NCBI RefSeq assembly: GCF_000835495.1
Contig: NW_015622541.1
Span: 6,138,001 to 6,202,000 of the forward strand
Direction of reading: 5' to 3'
Length of the DNA: 64,000 bases
Origin: Cladophialophora immunda
Taxonomy: Eukaryota > Ascomycota > Eurotiomycetes > Chaetothyriales > Herpotrichiellaceae
The translations under genes and the position numbers were made by a program. Below, piece after piece: positions 30,350 to 40,001 of the stretch (position 1 is the first letter of the stretch; every line of letters begins with the position of its first letter). The notes below the pieces were generated by a model that ran no database searches, had not been told where the DNA came from, and worked only from the letters and a program-made list of their open reading frames with translations.

Positions 30350-32575
30350 ATGCCTTCTGAATCACAACCCCACCTTCCCGTTGCCAACAGCAACTTCAGC
30401 CAGCAAGGGACAATTGACTGGGTCAATCTAGAACGACAAATCCTTTCATTTTCGGTTGGAATCCTAGGTCGATTATCCTCTGCCAGTGTTGACGGGCTCA
30501 CCATCTCAATCGGCCAAATCCTCAGTCAAAGATTCTGTCTCGGCCCTGCTGGCAGAGCAAATGTAAGAGAAGCGTTGGAAAACTTGCGATCATACGGAAG
30601 TTTTGGGGATGTCTTATGGTTTGGCTTCGGCATAAGGAGCCTCGTGCGGACTATGGGGGTTTCGCAGGAAGGAACAGCATTATTAGCATTATGCGGCGCT
30701 ATAGGAGAATGCTTCCCAACGAACCTAGGGGCCGAAGTGCTGCTCGAAATGACTCAGCCTTACAAACTCCCAGGACATCTTACTCCATCCGGACTTCAGT
30801 GGTCTGCTCTAATAAAGGCGTGCGAGGGAGTGTTTGCAACAACTCATTTCCCAGTGCTAGCTGAGCAATTCATGAGCCTCGGGCCATCCAAAACACGTCT
30901 TACAACGTATGTTTTGGATATACGAGCAGCTATGACTGGTAGAGGTTTTCCCTTTCCAAAAGACCTTGCAGCAGCATTGACAGGCATGTGCAAAGTCTCT
31001 TGCAAGGAGATCTCTTCTATATCGATCAGGGGAGGGCCGGCCTGTGGCTGGCTTGCGGCTGTCGCAGTTTGGCTTCTCGATTTATCTGTGACCATCTCTT
31101 GTGAAGAACAATTGCTCTACTCGAACATTTCAACACATTCAGACGCGCAAATCCAGCTCATTTTTGACTCTGATATCGACGCAAATCCACTGGAAATGCA
31201 ATTGGTCACGAATACCTATTACTTGAGAAACAGTGCTGAAATTCTACATCGGGAATCTGACGATTTACAAATGACAACCATGAGTGGAAGGCTTCGCTGG
31301 AGCAATTGCCTCTCTGAAGCATTTGGGAACGATTTCCTGAGACTTATGAAAAATCCCAAAACCGTCGGCACTGCTATAGGTTGCGCAGCACGTATCTTCA
31401 AGGCATTCGCATGTGGCGATCCGAGCATTGACCGACAGATTCTGGGTGAATGGCGATCCCATTTTGACTCCGCAAGTGGTCTGGGATTCATTGGGAATAC
31501 CCTTGCATGGTTCCCAGAGTTGGAAGTTACGAAAGAGAACATGGAATCTGGTGTACGGTTGAGTCTTATCGATGCGCAGACACGCTATGAGCAGCAGATC
31601 GCCATCATAGAGGAGATATGCAAATGTGCCGAATGCTTCGATGGAGGCCCTGCAGAAGACGAGGCATTTTGTCTTTCAGCAATTTTTGAATCTATTGTGG
31701 TCATGTCTGCGGCGATGGCTGGTATATCGATCGCGGATGGGATTCTGCCTTCACGAGCCGGCTTCGAACAATTTTACACCAGGCAACGACGAATAAGGAC
31801 GGACGTTGACGAGGACTTTCTAGAAAAGGTGAAACGAATCGGTTACATACATCGAGTTTTGGAAACAACAACCCGCGATATTGATTCGGATATTTCAGTT
31901 GCAGAAACTAGGCTTTTGGATGCGACGAAACTCTTCACAGGTCAAGAAACCTTCGGTCTAAGCCATATACTCGATGTCACTGCAGTCTCCACACGCGGAC
32001 TTTGCCTTTACCTCGATATGCTTCGGGAGTTATCACTTGACCGAAACTTGGTTGGAAGAGTGCATGTCGTGCCTGGTAAAATTGAACGGGATGGAAAGCC
32101 GTTTGACTTCGTTTCAGATCGAGAGCATCATCCTAATGGACACTACACCGGCTTGACGGATGAAGTACCAGACTTCACTGAGATCTCAATGCTTGCCCAA
32201 GAACATGTTCGCTCTCTGAGGGTCAGTTATAAGCTTGGGGATAAAAAAGGTGCAGCCGTTCATATTGACCCCGGGAAGCTAGCGGATGAAGCGTCCTTAG
32301 CTCGAGGCTTGGTCAATTGTCGGAACCAACAGTGCAAGAAAGTCATCTCACTCGCGCACAGTGCCGAGAAAGTTGAGTGTTATTCTATTCATGGAAAGGC
32401 GGTCACCGTCGCAAGAGGCGACGAGCGCTTTCGCTGCGTGTTGCTGTCTCTCGAGACGAACCAACAGTCGGAATCAAAGGCGCACTGTATTTTGCGAATG
32501 AATGAGTGTCTACAATGCTGTTTTCGGGCTGCTGTGGGTATAGATGATGCTCAACCGGTACTTATTATTTCATGA
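30350..32575 (+). CDS. orphan 741-residue protein, function unknown
   Basis: Single exon, 741 residues from the ATG at 30350 (MPSESQPHLPVANSNF); the frame is open slightly upstream but without ATG. I do not recognise a named domain. Seen: long helical stretches (SFSVGILGRLSSASVDGLT), a segment GHLTPSGLQWSALIKACEGV that recalls a recurrent family of large uncharacterised proteins in accessory regions of filamentous ascomycetes, a Cys-rich central part (EEICKCAECFDGG), and NCRNQQCKKVISLAHSAEKV near the C-terminus. No signal peptide; a few mildly hydrophobic stretches but no clear membrane anchor. Codon usage looks less GC-biased than the housekeeping genes nearby. It is isolated, flanked by relic DNA and imperfect repeats. 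Intact over 2.2 kb, so it is either recent or under selection. Confidence 0.75.
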   Translation: MPSESQPHLPVANSNFSQQGTIDWVNLERQILSFSVGILGRLSSASVDGLTISIGQILSQRFCLGPAGRANVREALENLRSYGSFGDVLWFGFGIRSLVRTMGVSQEGTALLALCGAIGECFPTNLGAEVLLEMTQPYKLPGHLTPSGLQWSALIKACEGVFATTHFPVLAEQFMSLGPSKTRLTTYVLDIRAAMTGRGFPFPKDLAAALTGMCKVSCKEISSISIRGGPACGWLAAVAVWLLDLSVTISCEEQLLYSNISTHSDAQIQLIFDSDIDANPLEMQLVTNTYYLRNSAEILHRESDDLQMTTMSGRLRWSNCLSEAFGNDFLRLMKNPKTVGTAIGCAARIFKAFACGDPSIDRQILGEWRSHFDSASGLGFIGNTLAWFPELEVTKENMESGVRLSLIDAQTRYEQQIAIIEEICKCAECFDGGPAEDEAFCLSAIFESIVVMSAAMAGISIADGILPSRAGFEQFYTRQRRIRTDVDEDFLEKVKRIGYIHRVLETTTRDIDSDISVAETRLLDATKLFTGQETFGLSHILDVTAVSTRGLCLYLDMLRELSLDRNLVGRVHVVPGKIERDGKPFDFVSDREHHPNGHYTGLTDEVPDFTEISMLAQEHVRSLRVSYKLGDKKGAAVHIDPGKLADEASLARGLVNCRNQQCKKVISLAHSAEKVECYSIHGKAVTVARGDERFRCVLLSLETNQQSESKAHCILRMNECLQCCFRAAVGIDDAQPVLIIS

Positions 32576-33715
32576 CTATTTCCACTTTCCTGAAATGGAT
32601 TTATTTTCAATACGAACGAATTCACGTTACAAGAGAGGGGAAGTTACTAGAGTTCTCTCTCACCTGACTGGGATGAGACAGACCTCTTCTCTCTTCTGAC
32701 CGTTGAGTCGTTGTCGTTACAGGACTTCAGATAGCAATTGCATCCAGTTTACTCGTTGTCAGTGCCTATTCTGTGAAGGTCCTGACATTGCATGCATCTT
32801 GATAATACAGAACCAAATGCTGCACACTTGAGTTTTAGGCTCGTTGGAGCCGGTTCGGGATCTTCTACAACTAGGAGCCCGATTGCGATCCTGAGGCATT
32901 TACCAGGTTAGCCTGATGGCTCAGATTTACGGAACAAGCGGTAACAAATATTCGATATTCTTCCCAACATAGTACTGATGCTACTGCACCTCGGAACTCA
33001 ATGGAACGCAACCTACCATATAATCAATAACTTGATGGGTTGTTTGTTGTCCGACGTTGGTTTATGCTGAGCTTCCAAGCTAACGGTGAGCCATTCCCTG
33101 AGTCATCCCTGAGCCGAGGGTGAGGAGCCTAATTTGGCCCCTTTCACCTGACTACCTACGTACCTTAGGTACCTACCTACATGGCCCTTGTTCCGTAACG
33201 GGTGCTCGCTCACCTTACCTCCGTTACTTGTCTGAGATCTCCACGCTACACACATACGCACGGCCCCCACACCGTGGCAAAGTCCACATCGGCCATCTTC
33301 AGACCGCAAGTGTTTCACGATGCGGTCGTTAAGAACTACGTACCCGTCGCATCGTCGATCAGGAAGAACCCGCCCAGTCTAGAGATGGAGAGGTGGGAAA
33401 GGAAAAAAGGGCCCCCAATATGGGTCGATGCCATGAACCGGGAGGGCAAATGGGGATCTCCCAGGAGGATGTGATGTGCTGAACGGATTCAAGGGGTGGG
33501 AACGAATGGAAGGGCAAAAAGGGCAATCCCAGTGCCTACTCGTAATTATTTACATTCTCTAGCGTGATCCCCATTCCTAAATCCCACGGTTCCTAGGTAT
33601 CAATAATGCATACCATGCCCACGCCCACCTTGTGGTTGGTAGTCATCAACGCCTCCAAAAAGGGCACACACACAGCCTCGCTGACCACGGAGCGAGAGCC
33701 AACTCCCCCTGGAAA
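32576..33715. other. 1.1-kb accessory intergenic region
   Basis: No gene supported. Contains a 12-base inverted pair (TTACGGAACAAG at 32927-32938 and its complement at 33187-33198), the right copy of the CCCTGAG repeat and a palindrome at 33160-33172. This is consistent with decayed element DNA. Confidence 0.4.
33089..33143 (+). repeat. right copy of imperfect direct repeat
   Basis: Partner of 29041-29092 in the same orientation. Shared features are two CCCTGAG units, then GCCTAAT, two variable bases and GGCCC. Similarity is clear by eye but not extensive, so both could be old ends of related elements. Confidence 0.5.
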
Positions 33716-35084
33716 TCAATCACTTGGCCCTCCGACCCAGTCCAACACAGCCCCGGTAACCACACATCCCAAACCCCAGACGCCAGCATAGCCCAGCGCC
33801 CCGGTGGCCTCGACTCCCGCCACGGTGCCCCAAAGCGTCAACACGGTCTCTGCGAACAACAATCCGGTCAACAACGCGGTTCGACCAATCAATTTTTTCT
33901 GGCGTGGTGAATACCATCCCCACGCGTTGTGGTAGGCGTGTTCCCAGAAAGTTGCGGTGGAGGGGTCAAACACCGGGGTCGGGTTGGCGACCGTGCCCGT
34001 CGAAGGAGAGACTCCCGCTGCCGCCGTCGACGGTGCAAACAGGAACTCCATGCATGCCCAGCCGGCCGGGATCAAGGCCAGGAGGAGCGTGGGCAGACCA
34101 GCAGGACCCAGGTGTGCGGGTTCCAGCGTCCGAAGACCTGTGAAATAGACAACGAGCCAGGCGGGCAGGAAAGTTGCGAAACTCGCTTCAAGCAGGACGG
34201 CAAAGATGGCCGTCGCGAGAAGGGATGTCGCAATGGTGGTGTACGGGTCGGTTAGGATGGGCCGGTTTCGAAGACTGGATTTCGGCGCGCTGTTCGGGTA
34301 GTGTGAGGGAGCCAGAGGACGGAGGAGATAGTAGGGGAGAGAATTGCCAATCATCGAGGAAAGAGTAGTGGACGTCAGCGTGATGGGAGAGATCTCGTAA
34401 AAGAGGCCGACAAGAATGGCGGTCGGAGTGTTGAGCAGGAGGGACAGGGAGGCGACGTCGTATGCTGTGGATTGACATGTGGTTAGTTTTACCAAGGTTT
34501 GAGGCGAGGAAGATACATTGCGAGGACATACCGTCAAAATCGCCCACCCAATATACGCCCAACTTGGCTATTTTCCAGCCCAAGAGCCCCAATATCTCAG
34601 CCCATGTATCGGGCCGCCTCGAGACTCCCGCAAGGTCACCCACTCCGATCATTGACGCCGCACTCTGTAACCCTGACTCCAACACCGTGCTCAACACCAC
34701 AGTGGCTGCGAATTTCAATGGCTCCAATTCTTTCGTCTGTGCGAGATTGGTCTTTGCGCTGCTCTGCAGTTCCATTCTCGGGGAGGCTTTTGGGATGACC
34801 ACGACAGGCGAGCCGGTAGGTGACAGGGTCGAGCGCGACGGACGCCGCTTGCGCCCCGCGGTCATGGTGGATGCAGGGTCGGATTTGGAGCTTGGGGTTG
34901 TTGCAATGCCGTTGGCCGCGTCGGCTGCGCTGCTGGTGGAGGCGACGCTCGAGGATTTCGCATGGCGGCTTCGTGGAGGAGCCATGGCCGCGCTGGGTGC
35001 GCTGCGTCCGGCGAGGCTGGAGAGGGCTGGCTCGTGCTCGGGATGCACGAGGGTGGTGGTGAGTTCGAGGAGATCCCCGAGCAT
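33716..35084 (-). CDS. multi-pass membrane protein, conserved fungal
   Basis: Two exons on the minus strand, 35084-34532 and 34464-33716, with a 67-base intron (GTATGT donor), 433 residues. Splicing joins VYWVGDFD to AYDVASLSLLL. Residues 1-120 are Ser/Pro-rich and basic, probably cytosolic. Hydrophobic segments follow: LKFAATVVLSTVLES, VASLSLLLNTPTAILVGLFY, TTIATSLLATAIFAVLLEAS continuing FATFLPAWLVVYF, LPTLLLALIPAGWACMEFLF and a long final one around TALLTGLLFAETVLTLWGTV and GVWGLGCVVTGAVLDWVGG. At least five to six transmembrane helices. I cannot assign it to a named transporter family; it looks like an uncharacterised Pezizomycotina membrane protein. The start MLGDLLELTTTLVHPEHEP is the first ATG after stop-free but ATG-less upstream sequence. 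Confidence 0.8.
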
Positions 35085-35758
35085 CAAGATGTTCTTGTCT
35101 GACGTGACACTGGAAGGGTGGGAGATAGGGCAGAGACTCCTTGTCGAGAGGAGGAAAGGCGGCGCGCGTTGAATTGAGATCGAGAAAACCAGTGGCTGGA
35201 GGAGGAGGGAGGTGATGGTGGTGGTGGTGAGCACCAGGAACAACAAAACAACCCAGTTTCGCGATCGTGACGTGATTGGTTCAAGCGGCGAGCTGCGCCA
35301 AAACGTCACCAGCAACCTCCAGCTGCGGAAAACGTGCCCGGGCAGATTCAACTCCAAAGCACTCGACTCGGAGCATAGACAAAAAGATCTTTCTCCAACG
35401 GACGACTTCAATGGAGAGCTTCAGTTGTAAATGAAAGACCTTGTCCTCAATTGTCACACTAACCTCGGAGAAGTCTTTATTCTAGCTCTACAAGACAAAG
35501 CGCTTTACCACCATCGAGCTCAACGGACTTCCCACGAGACCATGGCATACCCACGGACCTATGAAACGTCAAAGGCTCTTTATTCCTCTATCGAGATTCG
35601 TGTCAAAAGCTGGGCACAATGCCATTGTATTTTGATCGCTGGTTATGCTATCTGCCAGACAATCAAATCATGTTCCCAACAGGCGTATATATTCTGTCAA
35701 GAATTCCCATCTCATCTCGGTCGCATCTTTAGTCATATTGTAGAAAGAAAGAAGAAGA
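35085..35758. promoter_or_regulatory. divergent promoter region
   Basis: About 670 bases between the start codons of the minus-strand membrane protein and the plus-strand Cys-rich protein. No gene supported. It must serve both promoters. Confidence 0.45.
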
Positions 35759-36700
35759 ATGACAAACATGGCAGATCCGAAGAATGACACTATAATGTTC
35801 GAATATGGTGAGGGATCCCCAGGTAAGCAGCACCACCATGACCTGACCGGATCCTTGCTGACCACAACCAACAGTCCCGGTGACTATCCAATTTACTCGG
35901 CACCAAGGCCGGACTTCCTCAGCGTCTTCAATCGGGTCGCCCCTTTCGTAGATGGCTTGCGCGAATCCGGTATTCTTGACAGATACGATTACGCTCGACT
36001 CCGCATGACTTGCAAGACCACCGCCCAGGAGTTGAAGCCATACCCCTATGACCGTACCGAGGCAGATACTAAAGATCCCTATTTCGCAGGTGTGCAGGCC
36101 ATCCCATGCGACGATTGCGGTATCCCTTCTGACAGGTTGGTCGTCAAACCCTGCCATGGCTTAGGGACCTGGAAGAGCGAAGGCGGCTTCTCTGGCTGTG
36201 GCAAGCTCGTTTGTACCTATTGTGTCATGTTCGCGCAGGGCAGCCGGTGGGCCGAGGGAGCCTATGAACTCCATTACTGCCGGCCTTGCGGCTGGCGTTT
36301 CCATCGAGACCACCCAGGAGCCCGAACTGGGGAGCCATGCCGATGTGACTTCAAGCACGGCGGCGACGTCGTTGACCAACCCGATTCCCAATGGCAGTGC
36401 GAGAGTTGCAGGAGAACGCTGCATGAAACGCTCTCCACCGCTGCCCGCGACAATTTGATGGCCCTGGAAGCGGAACGACTGGTCTTCGTTCGCGACCATA
36501 GCCAACACCCGTTCGCTGGAGGCTCAAGAAGATGGATTAACGACGCGCGCAGAAACAGGAATTTCTGCCCAGGCTGCGGTGTCGACTATCTCGGTTTGAT
36601 TCGCACCTGGGAGGACAGTGACTGGGACGGAATTCGGTACCCTCACGACATGGTTCGGCAGTGCATGGCATGCTTGGAACCGAAGTGGAATGGAGATTGA
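35759..36700 (+). CDS. cysteine-rich putative zinc-binding protein
   Basis: Single exon, 313 residues from the ATG at 35759 (MTNMADPKNDTI). Many paired cysteines: IPCDDCG, FSGCGKLVCTYC, LHYCRPCGWRFHRDH, CRCDFKHG, WQCESCRRTL, FCPGCGVDYLG and CMACLE. These can form several treble-clef or RING-like zinc sites but I do not recognise a named order. Residues 50-90 (FLSVFNRVAPFVDGLRESGI followed by LDRYDYARLRMTCKTTAQEL) look like an F-box-type helical repeat, so an F-box plus zinc-finger protein of a lineage-expanded family is possible (inference). A near-consensus GTAAGC site at 35824 would not keep frame with the nearby acceptor, so I keep it unspliced. Function unknown. Confidence 0.72.
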   Translation: MTNMADPKNDTIMFEYGEGSPGKQHHHDLTGSLLTTTNSPGDYPIYSAPRPDFLSVFNRVAPFVDGLRESGILDRYDYARLRMTCKTTAQELKPYPYDRTEADTKDPYFAGVQAIPCDDCGIPSDRLVVKPCHGLGTWKSEGGFSGCGKLVCTYCVMFAQGSRWAEGAYELHYCRPCGWRFHRDHPGARTGEPCRCDFKHGGDVVDQPDSQWQCESCRRTLHETLSTAARDNLMALEAERLVFVRDHSQHPFAGGSRRWINDARRNRNFCPGCGVDYLGLIRTWEDSDWDGIRYPHDMVRQCMACLEPKWNGD

Positions 36701-36768
36701 GCGAACCTCTTTGGGCCAAGAGAGGAAGGTAAGATATTGGTGGGTGTCTTTGTCAACTCTCCTAGTCC

Positions 36769-38484
36769 TTAGTCGTCATCTTCCTCGGGTGGGTTATCTG
36801 GGTGGACTCGCATTTCAATGGTGCCAGTCTCCCGGCCGCGCGCATCTTTTGTAACAAATGAGTATTTGCCCCGTTGTTCTCCTTTTTGTTCTAACCACAA
36901 ATCTTTGAAGGTTAGTTCCTTGGTCCTGTTGATGCTTTCAATGGCTGAGATCCGGTCCAGCGTGGCCTCGAGATAGTCGTTAAATCCCGGTTCCGCACAG
37001 ATCTCTTTGAAGGCGTTCATCATGGGCACGCTGTCCGCGCGGACCATGGCACTGCTGTCGATGGTGAAGATATTCTCATGGTCGTAGCTCTGAATGAAAT
37101 CCGCCCGAGTCATGATTTGACGAGCAATGTAGAGAGGAATTTGCGGCAGAATGTGCCCGTGCTCGTCGTGGTAGCTCGACTCCATGTCCTTTTCTCTTTC
37201 CACCAGCGCCCTCGCCAGCACCATGGCAGCGCTGGCATATTTCTGCTGGTCCATGACATCGTCGTCCATCTCCTCACCCAGGATACCACACTTGTTCAAG
37301 AACCATGTCTTCTCCGACTGGTTGATCTGTCGACACATTTTCAACATGTCGGAGCTTTTGGCGACCCGGTTCAGAAAATTGAGCCGGCCGCCCACCAGGT
37401 CGTAGACTTGCTTGAGGATTTCGGGGTCCCGTTGCTGTTCGGGGAAGTACTTGGCGCGGTATCGTTCCAATGCGGCGATGGCGCGAGTCTTTGGGAGATC
37501 CAGGATTGGAATCACCTCCATTCTCGTCGCATAGCGCCTGAGGCGCTCGTAGACCCAAAAGTCGTCGGAATTGAAGACCATGGTGATAAGATTGGCGGCC
37601 GCCCACTGTTCGGCTCGCTGCTGCATCAGTTCAATCAGGTCGTTCCCGTCGTCATTGTCGCGGATGAGATGCGCGCAGTTGACGATGAGAATGAAAGGGC
37701 CTTTGCGGCCCGTTTTGCCTATCCGGTTCCTGTTTGCCAGAGCGACCTTCTCAAGCTTGTTGAATGCCCGTTCAATGTCAAGCAGCGCGGTGGTGTCTCG
37801 TGGGCCGCGGATCGAAAACAACGACCCGATGTAATCCTCATGGAACTCGTAGTTCAGTGCCTTTCCGAGTCGGATGCGGAAGATTTCGAGGTCGGCATGA
37901 GCTTCGAACATGGAGACACCCTCCCCATTTCTCTCCTTCATTGCCTCCAGCAGCATCGAGGACTTTCCGGTGCCCTTTTCGCCAACGAGGAGATAATATC
38001 TCCCTTTTGATTCCCCATTAACAATAGCATTAATCTTGGTCTGCTCGGGTCGGGCTATCCAGTGGTCGGATTCGTCGGTTGATTCTTCTGGTGGAGGCGC
38101 GTGAGGTTCAGCTGGAGATGCAAGTTCAAGCATCGGGTCGCCTGGGGCAAAGGCCTTTTCTATCTTGCGCAGCACCAGAGACTTGTAGTAAAGGTGATAC
38201 GAGTACCCAGCCAGGCCAAGAACGGCGATTGATGCAAATGTTGTCATGGCCGCTTCAAAGGCCCGGGACATGGTAGGTCCCAGACGACTTTTGGGTTCTG
38301 ATCCGGGATTCGAAGCTTTTGGCCTTTCTTCATCTTCTTGGTCGGTACCTGGGATATTGCTTGTCGGGCCAAATTGTTGGGCGAATGGACGGCAATTCGA
38401 CCGTCTGGGTGCTAGAATGCTGCTTCGGAAGAGCGACGGAACATATAGAGGCCTGGGGACAGCCACTCTTTGCAAGTTCCTCAT
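36769..38484 (-). CDS. mitochondrial AAA/STAND-type P-loop ATPase
   Basis: Single exon on the minus strand, 571 residues from the ATG at 38484 (MRNLQRVAVPRPLYV). The N-terminus is basic and without acidic residues for 40 residues, a likely mitochondrial presequence. One transmembrane helix follows at about 78-100 (MTTFASIAVLGLAGYSYHLY). Walker A is LLVGEKGTGKSS at 166-176. The Walker B strand reads FILIVNCAHLI, with Asn where an Asp is usual. Later comes an arginine-rich sensor-like region and a predicted winged-helix C-terminal part (SFVTKDARGRETGTIEMRVH). This matches fungal inner-membrane proteins annotated as AAA with C-terminal winged helix; the client is unknown. It ends in an acidic PPEEDDD tail. 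Confidence 0.85.
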   Translation of the reverse strand: MRNLQRVAVPRPLYVPSLFRSSILAPRRSNCRPFAQQFGPTSNIPGTDQEDEERPKASNPGSEPKSRLGPTMSRAFEAAMTTFASIAVLGLAGYSYHLYYKSLVLRKIEKAFAPGDPMLELASPAEPHAPPPEESTDESDHWIARPEQTKINAIVNGESKGRYYLLVGEKGTGKSSMLLEAMKERNGEGVSMFEAHADLEIFRIRLGKALNYEFHEDYIGSLFSIRGPRDTTALLDIERAFNKLEKVALANRNRIGKTGRKGPFILIVNCAHLIRDNDDGNDLIELMQQRAEQWAAANLITMVFNSDDFWVYERLRRYATRMEVIPILDLPKTRAIAALERYRAKYFPEQQRDPEILKQVYDLVGGRLNFLNRVAKSSDMLKMCRQINQSEKTWFLNKCGILGEEMDDDVMDQQKYASAAMVLARALVEREKDMESSYHDEHGHILPQIPLYIARQIMTRADFIQSYDHENIFTIDSSAMVRADSVPMMNAFKEICAEPGFNDYLEATLDRISAIESINRTKELTFKDLWLEQKGEQRGKYSFVTKDARGRETGTIEMRVHPDNPPEEDDD

Positions 38485-39135
38485 GATGGAAGCTATGCGC
38501 CTGATCCAGCAGGGTTTCTGGGAGTAGGGTTGGTTGTATCCAGAGTTGATACGCGCAATACGCGTTTGATCGCGCCTACGGTGGGTCCGGCACTGAATCA
38601 ACGGCGACAGGCAAAGGCCAAAAAGCAAGGCGCAACGTAGAACTTGATGAAGGAGCGAAAGAACAGAATTAGTAAAAGAATGACTGACTGTGAGAGGGGA
38701 TGACCACGAGGTCCAGTTGACGGTGGTGAGCAAGAACCAAGAACCGTTCAGGGGGGGGGAGATTTTGTTGTGGCTGAGGCTAGTGAGGCTGACAACAAGA
38801 CCGTCTTGACGAGTTGAATCCTCGCACGTGCTTAGTCCTAATCAACGACTAGGAAGCTTGGCTTGGACGTTGATCTTTGCCATCAGCCTACTCGGTCCTC
38901 GGTAGTGAGCCAGGGCGGCCACAGATAGAGCCCAAACAGTACGCAGATGCCGCGTCCATCATCCCATGTATATGTGCATCCCCGAATAGCCGCCAGCCTC
39001 CAACAGCAGGTCTGACGACGAATGGAGTCTGGCAATCCTGGATGAAGCATATTCGATCCCCGGGCATGGCAACTTGGGGTACTAATCCCAGAGATACCCA
39101 CCAGTTGTACGAGCCAGCTTGCGCCCGATGGTGAA
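38485..39135. other. intergenic, promoter of ATPase gene
   Basis: About 650 bases without a supported gene. Left part is the ATPase promoter and includes a G9 run at 38752-38760. Right part borders the HET-domain remnant. Confidence 0.4.
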
Positions 39136-40001
39136 TCAGAACATGCACTGTTTGAACGGGCTGGCCTTCGGACGAGTCAATTGTCCTTTCCTCTTGAGGG
39201 CATTGTCGCAAGCTTCAAGAACGAGATTAAACAAGGTTGACCCGAACATATAGGCCATTGCTCCTACAAGGCCACCCCACCAAGTCCGATGCCACGGGTA
39301 GGTGCAAGGCTCATGGTGGATGTACATCGCAGCATACCAGAAGTTGAACCAGACGTTCCAGTTCCAGGGGTCGTAGTAGAGTAACGGGTCCCTCAATTTT
39401 CCGTCTTCTTCGATTGTTTGGAAGCAGCTGTACATTAACCTCCTCCACCACCTGAAGGATTCTCAATGCTGTGGTGCGGGAATGCTGAGGTTCCAATCTC
39501 TGTTTGCAAGAAGCGTTCGCCAGTGAACGTCGAATGTCGCTTCTCCGGTGGGGTAGGAGATGAGATCGCGTACCGAATGCGAATAGTTTGCATCCCATTC
39601 AATCATCAAAAGCACCATGCGTGGGATGTCTTCGGCGGTAGTGTCGACGAGGGACTTGGTGGCTTCACTAGGTTGGCCATCTGCAGTTTCCTCAAGATAA
39701 TCAATTCTTGAACAACCCAGATACGACGGAACCAAGGTCGTCCAACAATGCCTGCCAGTGACCGGCACTCTTCATGACTGGGCTGAGGATGAAGCAGGTA
39801 CTCGACAGGTAGATATTGGTTCCGTGTGGCTTCTTCGAACCTTCCAAACCAGACGATGACCTCTTCCGCGTTCTGGAAGATATCATGCATCATTCTAACC
39901 TGGCCTATCTTCTCTATGTTGTCACTCTGATTAATGCTGTTTGCATCAACCCAGAGCGAGCCGACAAAGCCGTCCTCGAGTATGCGAGAGTTCGGAATCA
40001 A
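39136..40001 (-). pseudogene. truncated HET-domain (heterokaryon incompatibility) gene
   Basis: The minus strand encodes the second half of a HET domain: LWVDANSINQSDNIEKIGQV, MMHDIFQNAEEVIVWFG and RPWFRRIWVVQEL (39690-39945). The expected start of the domain (the ALSYVWG block) is missing; upstream sequence beyond about 40001 is full of stops. After RRIWVVQEL the frame must shift or splice to continue through EDIPRMVLLMIEWDANYS and then, after another break, YDPWNWNVWFNFWYAAMYIH to a membrane-like helix ending at 39136. HET proteins trigger a cell-death reaction when genetically different hyphae fuse. I infer an inactive or heavily truncated gene; an unusual multi-exon gene with a divergent N-terminus is the alternative. 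Confidence 0.65.

Noticed and set aside
28957..33212. GGTGAGCGA at 28958 and its complement near 33204 as terminal inverted repeats of one 4.2-kb element
   Set aside because: Only nine bases match and adjoining sequence does not extend the pairing; chance cannot be excluded.
34462..35172. Plus-strand 236-codon open frame
   Set aside because: Antisense to the first exon and intron of the minus-strand membrane protein, whose splice signals and hydrophobic segments are convincing.
35816..35872. Possible intron in the Cys-rich protein gene (GTGAGG or GTAAGC donor with CAACAG acceptor)
   Set aside because: Donor and acceptor phases do not match, and removal would shift the downstream Cys-rich frame; the unspliced frame is continuous.
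37078..38010. Plus-strand 310-codon open frame
   Set aside because: Antisense to the mitochondrial ATPase gene; no motif of its own.
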